In this document: positions 46,400-57,845 of the stretch, piece by piece | Layout of the letters: every line of letters begins with the position of its first letter | How positions within the stretch are numbered: position 1 is the first letter of the stretch | DNA from: Kappaphycus alvarezii | Taxonomy: Eukaryota > Rhodophyta > Florideophyceae > Gigartinales > Solieriaceae | DNA length: 64,000 nt | Assembly (NCBI GenBank): GCA_002205965.3 | Contig: NADL03000065.1 | Coordinates: 402,435-466,434 of the forward strand | Direction: 5' to 3' | Position numbers and translations under genes: made by a program | The notes under the pieces: generated by a model | What the model was told of the DNA's origin: nothing | Databases searched by the model: none | What the model saw: only the letters and a program-made list of their open reading frames with translations

Positions 46400-47330
46400 G
46401 AAAAACTTTGTCTACCCGAAGGGGAAACCAGAAAACTCATTCTACAGACAACCATAACTCTGTTTACGGTGGTCATCGAGGATTCCGTAAAACCTTAACA
46501 ATTATTAAGAGACAGTATTTTTGCCCCTATATGAAACAACAGGTCTATGAACATGTGCGAGCTTGCCAACAATGCAAGCAAGCCAAAAGTCTGAATACAA
46601 AACCAATGGGAAAACTCAACCCATCCCTCCTTCAGTGCAGAAATGGGAAGAAATAACTATGGAATTTCTCTTTGATCTTTAAATAACTGAAAGGAAGAAA
46701 TCTGGAATATTCGTAGTGGTCGACAAGCTTTCGAAACAAGCCCACTTCACTCCTGTTAGTTCTTCCAAAATTAATGCTAAAGATGTTGCTGAGATCTGTT
46801 ACAATAATGTCTAAAGACAACACAGCTTACCTAGGACTATAATTTCTGACCGTGACGCCCGCTTTAAGAGTAACTTTTGGACAGAGTTAATGAACATTAT
46901 GAAAATTAAGTAGAGTTAATGAACATTATGCAAATTAAGTTGACTTATCGTCAGTATTCCATCCACACACTGATGGGCAATCAGAAGATCCTTTCGAATA
47001 ATTGAAGAAATGCTTCACTGCTTTGTCAATTACACACAAAAGGATTTGGATAAGTTCTTACCAAGACTTGAATTCTCGTAAACAAATCATACTCATGAAT
47101 CGACAAAGTACTCACCATTCTTCCTAGCGTATGGACAAAATCCTTTCTCTACCACTGATATTCTGTATTCAAACATATCAGAACCTAATAATGCCACAGT
47201 TAAAGACTTCCTCAAAAATATCAAGGAAGCAACGAACCTAGCGAAACTATCGATTACACAATCAAATGCTCGTAATGCACAAAACTACAACCGCAATCGT
47301 CAAGAATTAAAATTAGAAGTAGGCAAAATG
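46400..47330 (+). pseudogene. G2 integrase
   Basis: Zinc-binding end GGHRGFRKTLTIIKRQYF with CQQCKQAK. The core has FVVVDKLSKQAHFTPV, IISDRDARFKSNFWTEL and, after a 29-bp tandem duplication (46884-46941) and a frame change, HTDGQSED with the catalytic glutamate. KYSPFFLAYGQNP follows. Several stops are present. Confidence 0.87.
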
Positions 47331-47711
47331 GTCATCGTTTCCACTGCCAATTTACGACTGAAAAATAGATATTCTAAGAGACTACCTCCAAAATACATCG
47401 GACCGTTTGAAATTAACAGGAAATTAGCGTCTGGTAACGCGTACAGACTTGATCTTTCGCCAGATCTTGAGCATCTACATCCTAAATTTCATGTATCCCT
47501 GCTCAAACCGTACTACAGTTCGACCAGAAAGCGTTCTGCACAATCCTTCCCTCTCGATATTCAGTTTGAATATCGGCCAATGGAACGAATCCTTTCGCTA
47601 CGTAATCGAAACGGAAACCAGTAGTTTCTTGTCCAAATCCCCGGTAGAGACTCTACTGAAGATCACTGGGTTGATATCGAAGAAGTCACAGAACTTGACC
47701 TCATTGAAGCC
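47328..47711 (+). pseudogene. G2 integrase tail: GPY/F module and chromodomain
   Basis: RLPPKYIGPFEINRKLAS and HPKFHVSLLKPYY are the GPY/F module. MERILSLRNRNGNQ, a TAG (47622), then FLVQIPGRDSTEDHWVDIEE follow and have the layout of a chromodomain, which in chromoviruses steers insertion to marked chromatin. The stop falls inside the domain. Confidence 0.75.
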
Positions 47712-47836
47712 TAAAAAATCCGACATTGTTCCTGATCTCCAATGGTTTCGTCTGACGATTCCCCCGACTCCTGCAAACCACGAACTACCTTATCCCTATA
47801 CTCAACAGTAACCCATTCGAGACGAATGCTGCTTTT

Positions 47837-47850
47837 AAGAGGGGAGGAGT
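47837..47850 (+). promoter_or_regulatory. G2 polypurine tract
   Basis: AAGAGGGGAGGAGT directly precedes the 3' LTR start at 47851. Confidence 0.75.
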
Positions 47851-47979
47851 TGTCGCATCACGCTTCAACTGAAGGCTCCTATTGAGCATTTAAGGGTTCT
47901 AGTTTTAGTATTCTACAGTATCCTACCTCCTATTGAACTTTCTAGTTTAGTTTCTGCTAGAAATTAGCACTGTAGTCAG
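47851..47979 (+). repeat. G2 3' LTR, first 129 bp only
   Basis: Matches 41798-41926 with one difference and then breaks off into the second copy of the 38032 block. The joint at 47979/47980 is the duplication boundary. Confidence 0.88.
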
Positions 47980-48093
47980 AACTGTACCAAAAACAACGTT
48001 TTCCATAATAGTATGCCCGTGCAGTCAAAAAAGGTTGATTACTCAATGGGAAATCAGAAGCGGAAAGAGAAACCCAAAATTGCAACGATAGTA

Positions 48094-49646
48094 CAGTCCC
48101 GGAAATTCAAAAAGTACCGCCCAGACCTTTTTTAATGATACCTTCTCTGGTGCATCCCACTGTACGGAACAATGACCTCTAGTCCCAAATCACGTTGAGA
48201 CTTCATTTAAAAAGTTAGCAAAGGGTTTTCCATAATTGATAGCCCACAATCCATAAACATATGTAAACTGGATTCATTTTGCCGCGAAACTCAGACGCCT
48301 ACCGTGGAATCGAAAGAAAGAGTTGGCGCGAAAGGGCAACTACCCGCGGTCCAAATCAGCATAAATAGTCCCACAATGTTCTCCTCCACCCCCCTACCCA
48401 TTCTTGTCATCTCTGACATCCTGCACCATGTAAACGACCGGCCACCTCACCGCATTTGAGAAGGGGCAAATATTGGCACTCCGAAGCGAATGTTTGTCGT
48501 ACCAGGACATCGCAGACACTGCCAATCGGAACAAGAGTAGTTTATTTCGCTTTCTTCAGTGTTACAAACAGTACTGATTGTATCTCTCCCAAAAATAACC
48601 AGAAGCTGACCCCGCACCAGATGCGCTGCCTCATTCTTGATGCAGGTACCGGAAAATACAGCGCAGTAGAGCTAAAGAAGAACCTTGGTCTGCCGTTCGG
48701 GTTCGCCGCATACAACAGGTGCTTTCCGTAGTGGCACATTTCAAGTACTGAAAGATGATCGTGGTTCCAATTCTCACGCCTTTGCACAAGGAGAACCGTG
48801 TCAAGTGGACCCGACGTTTCATCTCGAAGGGAGATGATTTGGGGGTCACAGTTTGTTCTCTGACGAGAAGAAGCTCAATTTGGACGGCCCCGACGGGCTT
48901 CGATACTATCGTCACGATCTCAGGAATGAACCGCAGCGATGTTCGCATCGGAACATGGAGGGTTCGTCGGTCATGGTGTGGGGCTCAATATTATTTTACG
49001 CTGTTTCCGAATTGGTCTTCCTCAGCGGAGGCCAAGATTCTAAGAAGTACGTAGAAACTCTGGAGACTGGTTTTCTCCCGTTCGCAGCGGAAGTCTTCGG
49101 AGAGCTGACCACTGGTACGTTCCAGCAGGACAACGTTCAGATCCATACATCTCGCTACACGCGTTCCTGGATGATTGAGAATAGTATTTGTACTCCACCA
49201 TGGCCACCGTACTCCCCCGATATGAACTTCATCGAAAACGTATGAAGCTAGATGTCCCGCAAGGTCTAAAAACACAATCGCGTGTTTGCTAATGTGGACG
49301 AACTGAAGGAGACGGTAAGGGATGTCTGGGACTCCATCGACCCCCATGATCTTTTCCGATTGTATCGCAGCATGCCGAAAATTATGCTGGATGTGATTGA
49401 TAGCAAAGGGAAGGGCTACTGCTGCCGTCTATTTTTTGTAGGCGTTTGAATTTCGTGGAAAAAATGTTTCGTTTTGTTGTTTCTTAAAGATAGTGCACAA
49501 ACAATTGAAGGAAATGCATTTCTGACTTCAGGAACGGAAGCTGCGACATGATATACTTCTGAAGTCATTTTTTCGTGCACTGACACACCCCAGAGCATGT
49601 AACAGTTCAAAAGGTCTGGGCTTTGCTTTTTAAATTTCGAGGACTG
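48094..49646 (+). mobile_element. M2: second copy of the Tc1/mariner element
   Basis: Same limits, terminal inverted repeats and TA flanks as M1, and carried inside the duplicated block, so it was copied with its surroundings rather than by transposition. Confidence 0.92.
48440..49431 (+). pseudogene. M2 transposase
   Basis: Same DD34E protein as M1, with the same TGA and TAG after IENV. Two single-base indels (near 48700 and 48852) change the frame relative to M1. Confidence 0.85.
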
Positions 49647-51744
49647 TAGCTTAGAAATGGTAAACTTTTAATTTTTACAGCTTTCGTCAAATCAAGTGAT
49701 CTATGGATTTTAATGCACTACAAAAGTGTACTGTTACCGGAATATTTGACTTAGGCTTCTACAATGCAATGTGCACATTTAGCGAGCTGTTAGGTACCAA
49801 GGCCAATTTCTGGCTGAGACCATAAAATAATTTGCGGAATAACGTGATTTCTTATCTGGCAGAATTGATGGTTCACCCAAGGATGGCCATATTCGAATTT
49901 GTACATGAAAACAACAATTACTTCATCACTTCTGTCTCCACAGCCATCAGAAGAACCTCATTATCGCTGACTACTCCGCAGGCCGGGATCTTTCACGCAA
50001 ACGCCGCTGCTATTGAAGCAATTCGAAACTACACTGGAAACTACCCCAACACATTACGATGTGACAATTGAAGAGAGTAGGCCTCCATATCACTAACCCA
50101 AAAATACAGCAACGTGGTCTCAACCTTTCCTCATGAAAACCGAAAAGTCTACAAGAAAAGTCCTTCTTCGAGCCTAAACCGATCATTAATGCATACTGAA
50201 TGAACTTTGCCGAACAAGAGTCAATTTGAAGACACTTACCGGGCTCTCAAAGCATTAAACTTAAATGGATCTAACTTTATCGTTTGAGCTCGGTCATTGA
50301 ATCTTCAGAGAATCATCCAAGTGCTTTTCGTATATCAAATTAATCATTTTCGCTGTTGCTTAACGTAAAATTAATGTCCCTTATATTCTGCTTTGATGAT
50401 TTTGTTCTGCTCTGTATACACTGTAGTTATTTATTGGGAAATGGTTTATTCCTGATCTTTCTAGTCCACTTTTTCTATAGATATTTACCATTGCGGATAT
50501 TTATGGATACTGTAGAGAGATATTTTTTTTTATTGTAGTAGATAGCAACTACCTTGCATGCAAGAAATATAATACGGTGCCGAATATGTGCACAAGTGTG
50601 GTATCATGGGCTGTGCTTGGCTAATACGGTGCCTTACTGGTTTGATCTCGCACAGGAAGTGAGGTCACGAACCGTTAACTCCTCTATATAGCTAAGGTCG
50701 GGCCACTTTTCAGCTACTCGGCCAAACATCCTTAGTCTAGAATAGTGTAGCGTAGGATAATATAAGTTTTGACCGTTTATTTCTAGTCTGGACGCTCCTA
50801 ATAGGCGAAACGTCCCCAAAGTTAAGCGTCTTTTATAGTAATTTCTTTCTTGTCGAGCGTTACAGCCCACTCACCCCAACTACTACCACCTTCATTCCTT
50901 CCCTTATACCTTCTGCCGAGTGTTAGAACTTGGCCGAGCTACCAGTATTCAGTGTCTGACTGCGTTTTTCTATTCTTGGTCTTGACTGTCAGTGAGCCTT
51001 TCTGGGTCTTATTGCGAGGTGCGTGCGCTCCGTACATGTGCTTAAAACATGGCCAGTCCCACACTAGTACAACAAGTAGTAGGGAGAAAGCACCCCAAAT
51101 GGTGAAGGAAAGACTCGACTCATCATTTTTGGCAACACGTAATCATGCCTACCAAAGCAAAGTCTGTTGTGTTTTTCCGAGTAGCCCGCAAGAGTTGTCC
51201 GTAAGCGCCAGTCCGCTTATTATTGACTTTGACATTCCCAGCAGCTGATTAACGAGTAAGTACAGTTATGTGATTGCAAAGACAGGCAAAATGCTTGCAA
51301 TGGGGGTTTTATCGGCCGAGCTGCAGAATATTCTTCGAAATAAGTTAACCGCAACAATGCCCCTCTTCTTATAGATCGTTCAAGTCATCGTCGAAAATTT
51401 CAATTCGCGACCGATGTCTTGTCTCCCGGGAGGATTCTTGTTACCCAACTCGAGGAGTCCATAACCGTAATCATCGTTCGCCCACTGTCTGGCTTTCCCA
51501 AGGGTAATTGTCACCGGTTTATTAACTGATGGAGGTTGTGGCTGTAGGATTCGAACTAGTCTACGGTACAACTGCACAAGCCAACCTGGCCTCGAACAAG
51601 CCTTCTAGCGACTTCGGACCGGATTAATACCGCTTCCTAGTTCTTTCATGCCGACCACTTTGTAGCAATTATTTTATGCGCTTTGGAACATAAGCTGACC
51701 TATTTTTCAATCATTAAAGCACCCCAATTTCCCCCCCCCCAATG

Positions 51745-52005
51745 TGTCGCATCACGCTTCAACTGAAGGCTCCTATTGAGCATTTAAGGGTTCTAGTTTT
51801 AGTATTCTACAGTATCCTACCTCCTATTGAACTTTCTAGTTTAGTTTCTGCTAGAAATTAGTACTGTAGTCAGGCTTTAAATCGTTGTTGCCCTGTTTTG
51901 CGCACACGCTGGATAGTTTATGGCCTATGATATTCAGGCATTAACTGGAGTAGGAAGGGGAATTCTACGGAAACAAGGAAGAAGAAAAGAGGTAGTCAGG
52001 GCAAG
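51745..52005 (+). repeat. G2-family LTR, 5' half
   Basis: Follows the second copy of the block. It is near-identical to 41798-42020 at first, then clearly diverged from about 51970, and stops at the equivalent of 42056. Confidence 0.8.
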
Positions 52006-52131
52006 GGTATAAAGTTGTGGTCGACGTTACTGCGAGCTGCAGTTGATGTTGAATTCATATAGACATCTGAGTGGCTATTGACAAGAAACAGCCGCTAACG
52101 GGGAGACTCCCGACAGGAGAGGTTGGCCTGG

Positions 52132-52431
52132 TGTAGCGCTTCAGTAGAGTTAACTTACTTTTGGGTTGGTTGCTGGGAACGGTAGTTGAATAAAGAATAA
52201 AAAGAACAAAGGTTCGGGGACGCTTTGGACTGTAGGTTAGGAGGCTCCGATGTTAAACGGTGTTGTCGCCTTTGTTGGTTTGCCCCAGTCGAGGCTAGAC
52301 CGACAAAGAGATCGCCTTTTATAGAAAAACTAGCTCGCCCTTGAAGGAATTAATCTGCTCTACGGTAAAGATACTGTAGGAGCAGGTTTTCTAGAAAACC
52401 TGACCAGTAGGTACCAAACATACATTCTCAA
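52132..52431 (-). repeat. G2-family LTR, 3' half, inverted
   Basis: The reverse complement matches 42058-42350 (TATAAAAGGC, GTAAGT, AAGCGCTACA end) at roughly 90 percent by eye. Its inner limit is the base after the one where the forward half (51745-52005) stops, so the two halves together make one LTR with its second half turned round. Confidence 0.8.
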
Positions 52432-52509
52432 TATCTTAGTAACCATCATGCGCACTCCCCCCCTTCCCTCCAGACGGAGACCTTCGCCGCCTTCTTCCTC
52501 AAGCTTGCG

Positions 52510-53780
52510 ATGTCCTTCCAGACCGCTATCTGCCCCCTCGACCTCGGAGACGAGAACGCCGTCTCTCGCTTCGCTACAGCCATGAGAACAGACCCCGGCT
52601 TCCGCGCCGTTGAAACCATGATGCGGCAGGAATTTGCACAGCTCCGCAAGCTGTCCATGGCCTTCTTTCCGAATCCGCTTCACCCGACTCACTCTTCAGC
52701 TCAGATAACGTCGACGCGACAACCGACGCCACACGCCCCGCAGCCAACGCCACTGCCACGTATGCTTCAGTCGCCGCTCGCCCCGCACCCGCGCCTACGC
52801 GCGGGGCGCGTTTCCTCCCGGCGCTCCGCCTTCAAGACGCCCCCCCGACCGACACCGCCGACGATCCCGACCACCCAACGCCTCTCACCCGTCGCGCCCG
52901 CTCCACCATCGCTTCCACCGCCCGCAGGCTCTGTGCACCCGCACCGTGCCGACTTATCCACGTTCAAGTTGCCGAAAGCACTGGACGAATTCGAAGCCCG
53001 TCTCACATCCGTCACGACCTGCGGAGGGAGGACTGCGCGCACCTCTTGCTGTGCTCCAATTCGCCACTCCTTCGATCTTCTTCCTGATCGCACCCGAGCG
53101 TGCTGCCCCGCTCATCCCCACACATACAGGAGGTTCCGCCACCAAGCCACCACTGAGGACCTCATTGTACCCAAGCTGCAGTTCACGGAAATACAGAATC
53201 CCCGCGAAGCCTGCCGATCTGACGCCGACCTCGCCGCATTCCGTCAAATCATCACTGCCGAAATCGACCGCCTCTCCTCTGACGAGTGCAAATGGCGCCT
53301 GCGCCACGACTTCCTCGCTACCCTTCGCCAAATCGCCGACTCACTCCTCCCTACCCAAGCCCCACCGGGACCCCACCCGCCCGTATGCAAGGCCCCGCCC
53401 CCTGACCCCCCGACTCCCGAACCTGGCCCTCCCCAGCCACCGACATCCCCCAGCCCCCCCGCCTCCCCCTCAAAGTGTTCTTGACGACTTCGAAATTGAC
53501 GGCCCCCTCCCCACGACCCGCTTCGCACACCGCCTCCACTTGATGCTGACATGGTCACCTCCCAATGAGTGCATCACCCACATCCCTCGACCCCCCAACC
53601 ATGCCCGACACCCGACATTATCTATCAACTGCGGATCCCAACGTTGAAATACCTACCCAACAGCCTCCGCGCAGACTTCCATCGCCTATTCCACGACCTC
53701 TACTCCCGATACAACTCAGCCCGCACACAAGACACCCAAGCTGACGCACTCTCTGCATCCTGGCAACGCCAAAACTAGTT
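52510..53780 (+). pseudogene. R2 N-terminal region
   Basis: Begins ATG 52510 (MSFQTAICPLDLGDENAV) with a helical start (VSRFATAMR, VETMMRQEFAQLRKLS). A long P/T/R-rich low-complexity part follows, then a conserved-looking block with FRQIITAEIDRLSSDECKWR and FLATLRQIADSLL (near 53.24-53.35 kb). It overlaps other open frames because of the GC bias. Frame changes occur near 53.48 and 53.64 kb. The role is unknown; RNA or DNA binding is possible from its basic nature only. Confidence 0.45.
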
Positions 53781-53789
53781 CTTCGAAGG

Positions 53790-54941
53790 AATGGCCGGCA
53801 CGAGACACGAACTCGCTCTTCACTGGCGTTCATCTCAACCCTCCGCAACCGCATCCCTCGCTAGGCAAGGACAGTGGCAACAGCTTTACACGGCTGCACT
53901 GACGCCTTTCCACCACTGCAACACCCCACTGCGCCGCAGAGGGCGACCCAGTCTCCAATACAACGATGTCAACGATACGTCCGGGACGGATGTCTCTCCA
54001 AAGCAACGGCTGCCCTCCTACAGAATACGCCACCGGCGACGCCTCCCCAGCCACACTTCCCATCCTCCAAAACCTTCACCCCTCGCCCCTCCAACGAAGC
54101 CACGCCAACCCCTCAGCCCGAACTCCCCACCGTCACCCCCTTCGCCGAGTCCACAGTTCGACGAGCCTTACAAGCCCTGAATAGGCACTCGGCACCCGGA
54201 CCGGATGGCATGCGACCCTCCATCCTTCGCGTCCTCTCCACGGCTCCAGCGGGCGGAGAACCACAAGCAAACGCACTGTCAGCCCTAACGGACTTCGTCA
54301 ACAAGCTCGCAAACGGCACTGTACCCTCCTCACTCCAAACCTGCCTCTCCGCCGCATCACTGATCGCAATCCCGAAAAGCTCACCTGACTCTCTACGTCT
54401 ACGGCCCATAGCAATCGGGATCCTATACAGACGTTTTGTGGCACGGCTCCTCGCAGCTAGACTCAGCAACGACGGCGTCTTTCTCTCGCACCTACGACCG
54501 CTGCAACACGCAGTTGGCTCTACACGGCATTGAAGCTATCATACACGCCCTCCGCCTCACGGCTTCTGCCCTCAAAGATCAAGACTACGTCCTATTGAAA
54601 ATCGACCTCTCCAACGCCTTCAGCAGCGCGGAGCTCTCCTGTTTTCTCCGCTCGGTCATCGACTACGCCCACAGGCGGCCAGGTTCGTTCACCTAACCTA
54701 CGGGAGGGCCTCGGATTTGCATTTCGGCCCCTACGTCCTGCAGTCTGCCACAGGTACACACCAAGGCGACCCTCTCGCCATGCACCTGTACGCACTCGCC
54801 ATCCAACCTTTCCTCCGCCATCTGCACACATCTTTCCCCGCAGCCGCGATGCACGCATGGTATGCCGACGACGGCAACATCATCCTTCCCTCCCGTGACG
54901 CCCGGATCTACTGCACACAATCGAGGGAGGCAGGCAGCTAG
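53790..54941 (+). pseudogene. R2 reverse transcriptase
   Basis: Motifs in order: ALNRHSAPGPDGMRPSILR (54.18 kb), SLIAIPKSS, LRPIAIGILYRRFVARLL, a frame change near 54.49 kb, LLKIDLSNAFSS (first catalytic aspartate, 54.6 kb), another near 54.70 kb, GTHQGDPLAMHLYALAI (54.75 kb) and WYADDGNII (catalytic YADD, 54861-54872). Together these are typical of non-LTR-type enzymes. Two frame changes split it. Confidence 0.85.
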
Positions 54942-54943
54942 GA

Positions 54944-56200
54944 ATGTTTATTAACTTGCAGAAGACTGAAGCATGGTGGTTCGGAAAGGACAACCTCCCC
55001 CGCCTCCCTGCAAAATCTTCACTGCCGAGGCCACGGAATGCTCTTCTCTCCTCCACACAGCCTCCAGTCCGCCCGGAACATCTGGGCAGCCCTTCCAGCC
55101 CTCCGGGGTCCCCAAACTTCCTTCCCCCTCCTTCACCACTGCGCAAGCGCATGCAAGCTCGTGTACACCCTTCGGACAACCCCGCCGCACCTAACCCTTT
55201 CTTTAAAATGCGTTTGATGAAGAACTGCGAGGGGCTTTTCAAAGGATTCATCGCGACCTTCATCAGGCTTCTTGGCACTGCGCAACACTTCCATTCACAA
55301 TGGGCGGCCTGGGGCTCACACTCACATCCTCAATTACGCCGCTGCACATCTATGCTCCATGCTCAGTACCTACAACATCATCCTCGACCTACTCCCGGAA
55401 GACGGACGCCACCTCCTAACCTCTGCCGTCCGCAGAACGCACAGCTCCCTCGACCAGTCCCTCCTCCCGACCACCTCCAACTCGAGCCCCTGCTCGCCCG
55501 CCTTCAAACGGTGGGCCCCCGCAAGGCGTCCAGCCAACAATCACCACTGCCATTCACGAGCAACGCCTCCAAGCATACCTAACTCTCCCCGCAACATGAA
55601 ACCGCAGCCCAACGCCTCGCGAGGAATCTTAGCTGCCGAACCCGCTCTGCCAACTCCCCTTTCCTCACGCTCCCGGACTCACGCAGCTCACTCGAGTCTC
55701 CCCCGAGATCTGGACGTACATGGTCCTACTGCGCCTCGGCAACCCGGTCTTCAGTGGCCTCGACCGGTGCCCTCGATGTCTGCTTCCCACGCTCGCTCCC
55801 CGCCCTCCTCGACCCGCTTGGCAGACATGCGACTCACTGCCCAACTATGGAAGGATTTCTCCGAAGGCACAACCACCTACGGAACAAGCTGTTCTCCTGC
55901 TTCGGCACCCATCCGCAATGCTCAACCCCACCCTCGAGTACACCTTCCCGCGGAAAACCACCTCCCGCCCCAAGAGCGTCACAGGATGGACATCTTAATC
56001 AACAACTACGAATTCTCTCCTCGTCCCTGCGCAATAGATGTCTTTGTCGCAAGTCCGTACACAGCTGCCGCCATCCCCCACGCCCGCAAGACCCCAGGCG
56101 GCGCCACTTCCCCTGTGGAGACCCAGAGAGGGCACGCTACGCAGACCTTTGCGCAACAATACACGGACTTCTTCCCCTCGGTTTGACACACACGGGGCAC
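54944..56200 (+). pseudogene. R2 C-terminal zinc motif and restriction-like nuclease
   Basis: After a thumb-like part in broken frames, CPRC (55768-55779) is followed one frame away by LDPLGRHATHC and RHNHLRNKLF, a CCHC motif seen in RT proteins with a restriction-like nuclease. ILINNYEFSPRPCAIDVFVA and SPYTAAA (about 55990-56070) then resemble the nuclease core, in which an acidic residue precedes a D-x-T/F-V strand. It would nick the target for reverse transcription. Several frame changes; the assignment is by pattern. Confidence 0.6.
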
Positions 56201-57827
56201 TGGGCTCCTCTGCTCCACACGCGCTAGGGAAGATCGCCGCCTTCTTCTCCACAGACGCGGCACTACCGCTGCCGTCGAATACGACCGCCTGGTCACTACC
56301 CTCTCCTCCCTCGTCTCCAGCTGACGGCCCATCCTGTCGCCGCCGTGCCCTGTCTCTCGCATCTCCTGATGCTGGGCCCCAACTCGGCTCATTGAACCCA
56401 CAGAGAAGTGTCTTTCTTCTTCTACTTTATATCTGACTCTCAGCGAAGCCGAGCTTTCCAAAAACATTACGACAGGTTAGAATTTTTCCCGATGCCGCGA
56501 AGAGCTCCAACTGACAATTCTGGAAAGTGCGACCTCTGAGGTACCAACCTGCACTCGAGAGACCACAGAGACGGGACTCTCCGAAGCCGCGCGTCTCGAG
56601 AGTCCTTCTTCGCCCTTGCCCTGGTGAAAAATCTTATCTTAAGCACCTTCATACCTGCCAACGCGTAATCAAAATCCATGTGCTGTCTGTAATGCAGCGT
56701 CGGCATTTTGACCTTCCACTCTTCCAGGATCCCGCAACGCTGATTTGCAAACGCCATACTATAGTCCCCCTGAACCTTTGCACGTACAACGCGTAAATGA
56801 GCTGCCTTCTCTGCGCAAAGTCACAATATTGACTCGAAACTGTTTCCCATGCATATGTTCTGACCCACTCGTCTCCTTTATCACTCGAGATCGCGCTAGA
56901 GACAACTGGTACAGAGGATGTCTTCCTACCTAGTTCCGCATCGCAGCCGACCGACTCGCTCGCATGCTGTCTCAAAACAGGGACTAGCCCTCAAGACAAC
57001 CAACCCGTAGTTCCTCGCATGATCCTGAAATGCGGCCACACCCTATTCAATGAAGTGAAAAAACATTTCACTCGAAGGTTCCGTACCCGTGCTGGGACCG
57101 CCCGCCGCCCTGGAGACACCCTTGCGCAACCTGCCCACTTTTCACCGATTCCTCTTCTGGTTCTTCCACTGAATGTGACATTACAGCTTGATTGACTCTC
57201 TCTCGCTTGCTGTCAACGCTGTTAGGAAAGCCCTGCAGTTTTGCTTATCATATTGATGGCAACCAGCTTCTGTACTTTCGGAGGATATTGCGAAACGCTA
57301 TGTGTCAGCCAGCAGATGTAGATCTGTCACCATTAAAGCGCCGTTTCAATCAGTAAATGTAAATATGTCGAAGTCGTTATCGGCGGCGGTTTTCGCCGAA
57401 GTGAAGGTGCTTTTGAGAACCGTCGCCAGTCGCGCGATGGAAAGGGTTTCGAAGGTGCGAGGTGTCCTATTACAGCGACACCCCGCATTGGCAGTAACCC
57501 ACAATGGGGCTTGTTTACTTACTGGCCTCCTGTCTACTGGCGGATAGAGAAAAGTTTCATCAGCGCCTGCTTTGGTATTTTCTGTACATGCACACTATTG
57601 TTCTAGTTGACTGGGTTTCAGCTGGCTCACCTGTGACAGTAAGTGAACCGCCTGTGTCCCCCTGCTGTCGGAGACATGAAACCCAGTGCGGATTCGTCTC
57701 TGCGTTGAAATCGAAGGTAGTGTATGCTTGCGCCTGTTCAAAGCCGCTTCGCCATTTCATCAAAACATACGATTAACACATGTCACGGACGTACCCGTTA
57801 GGTACATAGCCACATAGATTCACAATG

Positions 57828-57845
57828 AATAAATAAATAAATAAA
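57828..57845. repeat. AATA microsatellite
   Basis: Four and a half AATA units in a row. Confidence 0.85.

Larger units (their letters stand above)
38032..47979. repeat. 9.95-kb unit, first copy of a tandem duplication
   Basis: The sequence from 38032 onward (AACTGTACCAAAAAC) is repeated from 47980 with only a handful of one-base differences for about 3.9 kb, including all of mariner M1 and the start of the G2 LTR. The first unit ends at 47979, 129 bp into the G2 3' LTR, where the second copy begins abruptly. It is either a real tandem duplication or an assembly error. Confidence 0.75.
41798..47979 (+). mobile_element. G2: chromodomain-type Ty3/gypsy element, 3' LTR cut
   Basis: 5' LTR 41798-42350 (TGTCGCATC...GCGCTACA), a leader frame, gag (43249), protease, reverse transcriptase, RNase H, integrase, a GPY/F and chromodomain tail, purine tract (47837-47850) and the first 129 bp of the 3' LTR. 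The LTR parts present differ at one position in 129, but the interior has many stops and frame changes. The left flanking five bases are CAATG. A right target duplication cannot be tested because the LTR is cut at the duplication joint. Confidence 0.9.
47980..51970. repeat. second, truncated copy of the 9.95-kb unit
   Basis: Near-identical to 38032-42020 (offset 9946-9948, caused by a few one-base indels). It contains M2, the possible helix-turn-helix fragment (49832-50071) and the first part of a G2 LTR (from 51745). Near 51970 the match to the first unit weakens sharply. Confidence 0.85.
52448..56440 (+). mobile_element. R2: GC-rich retroelement with RT and restriction-like nuclease
   Basis: The region is very GC-rich with sharp edges against AT-rich DNA. 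Protein parts, in changing frames: a proline-rich N-terminus, a reverse transcriptase of non-LTR type, and a C-terminal zinc plus PD-(D/E)xK-like part. No LTRs, terminal repeats or poly-A tail were found, so the limits are by composition. The same protein family is present decayed at 33.07-34.45 kb (R1). Confidence 0.7.

Noticed and set aside
52500-56200. Long minus-strand frames across R2
   Set aside because: GC-rich DNA lacks stop codons on both strands. Only the plus strand carries reverse transcriptase motifs.
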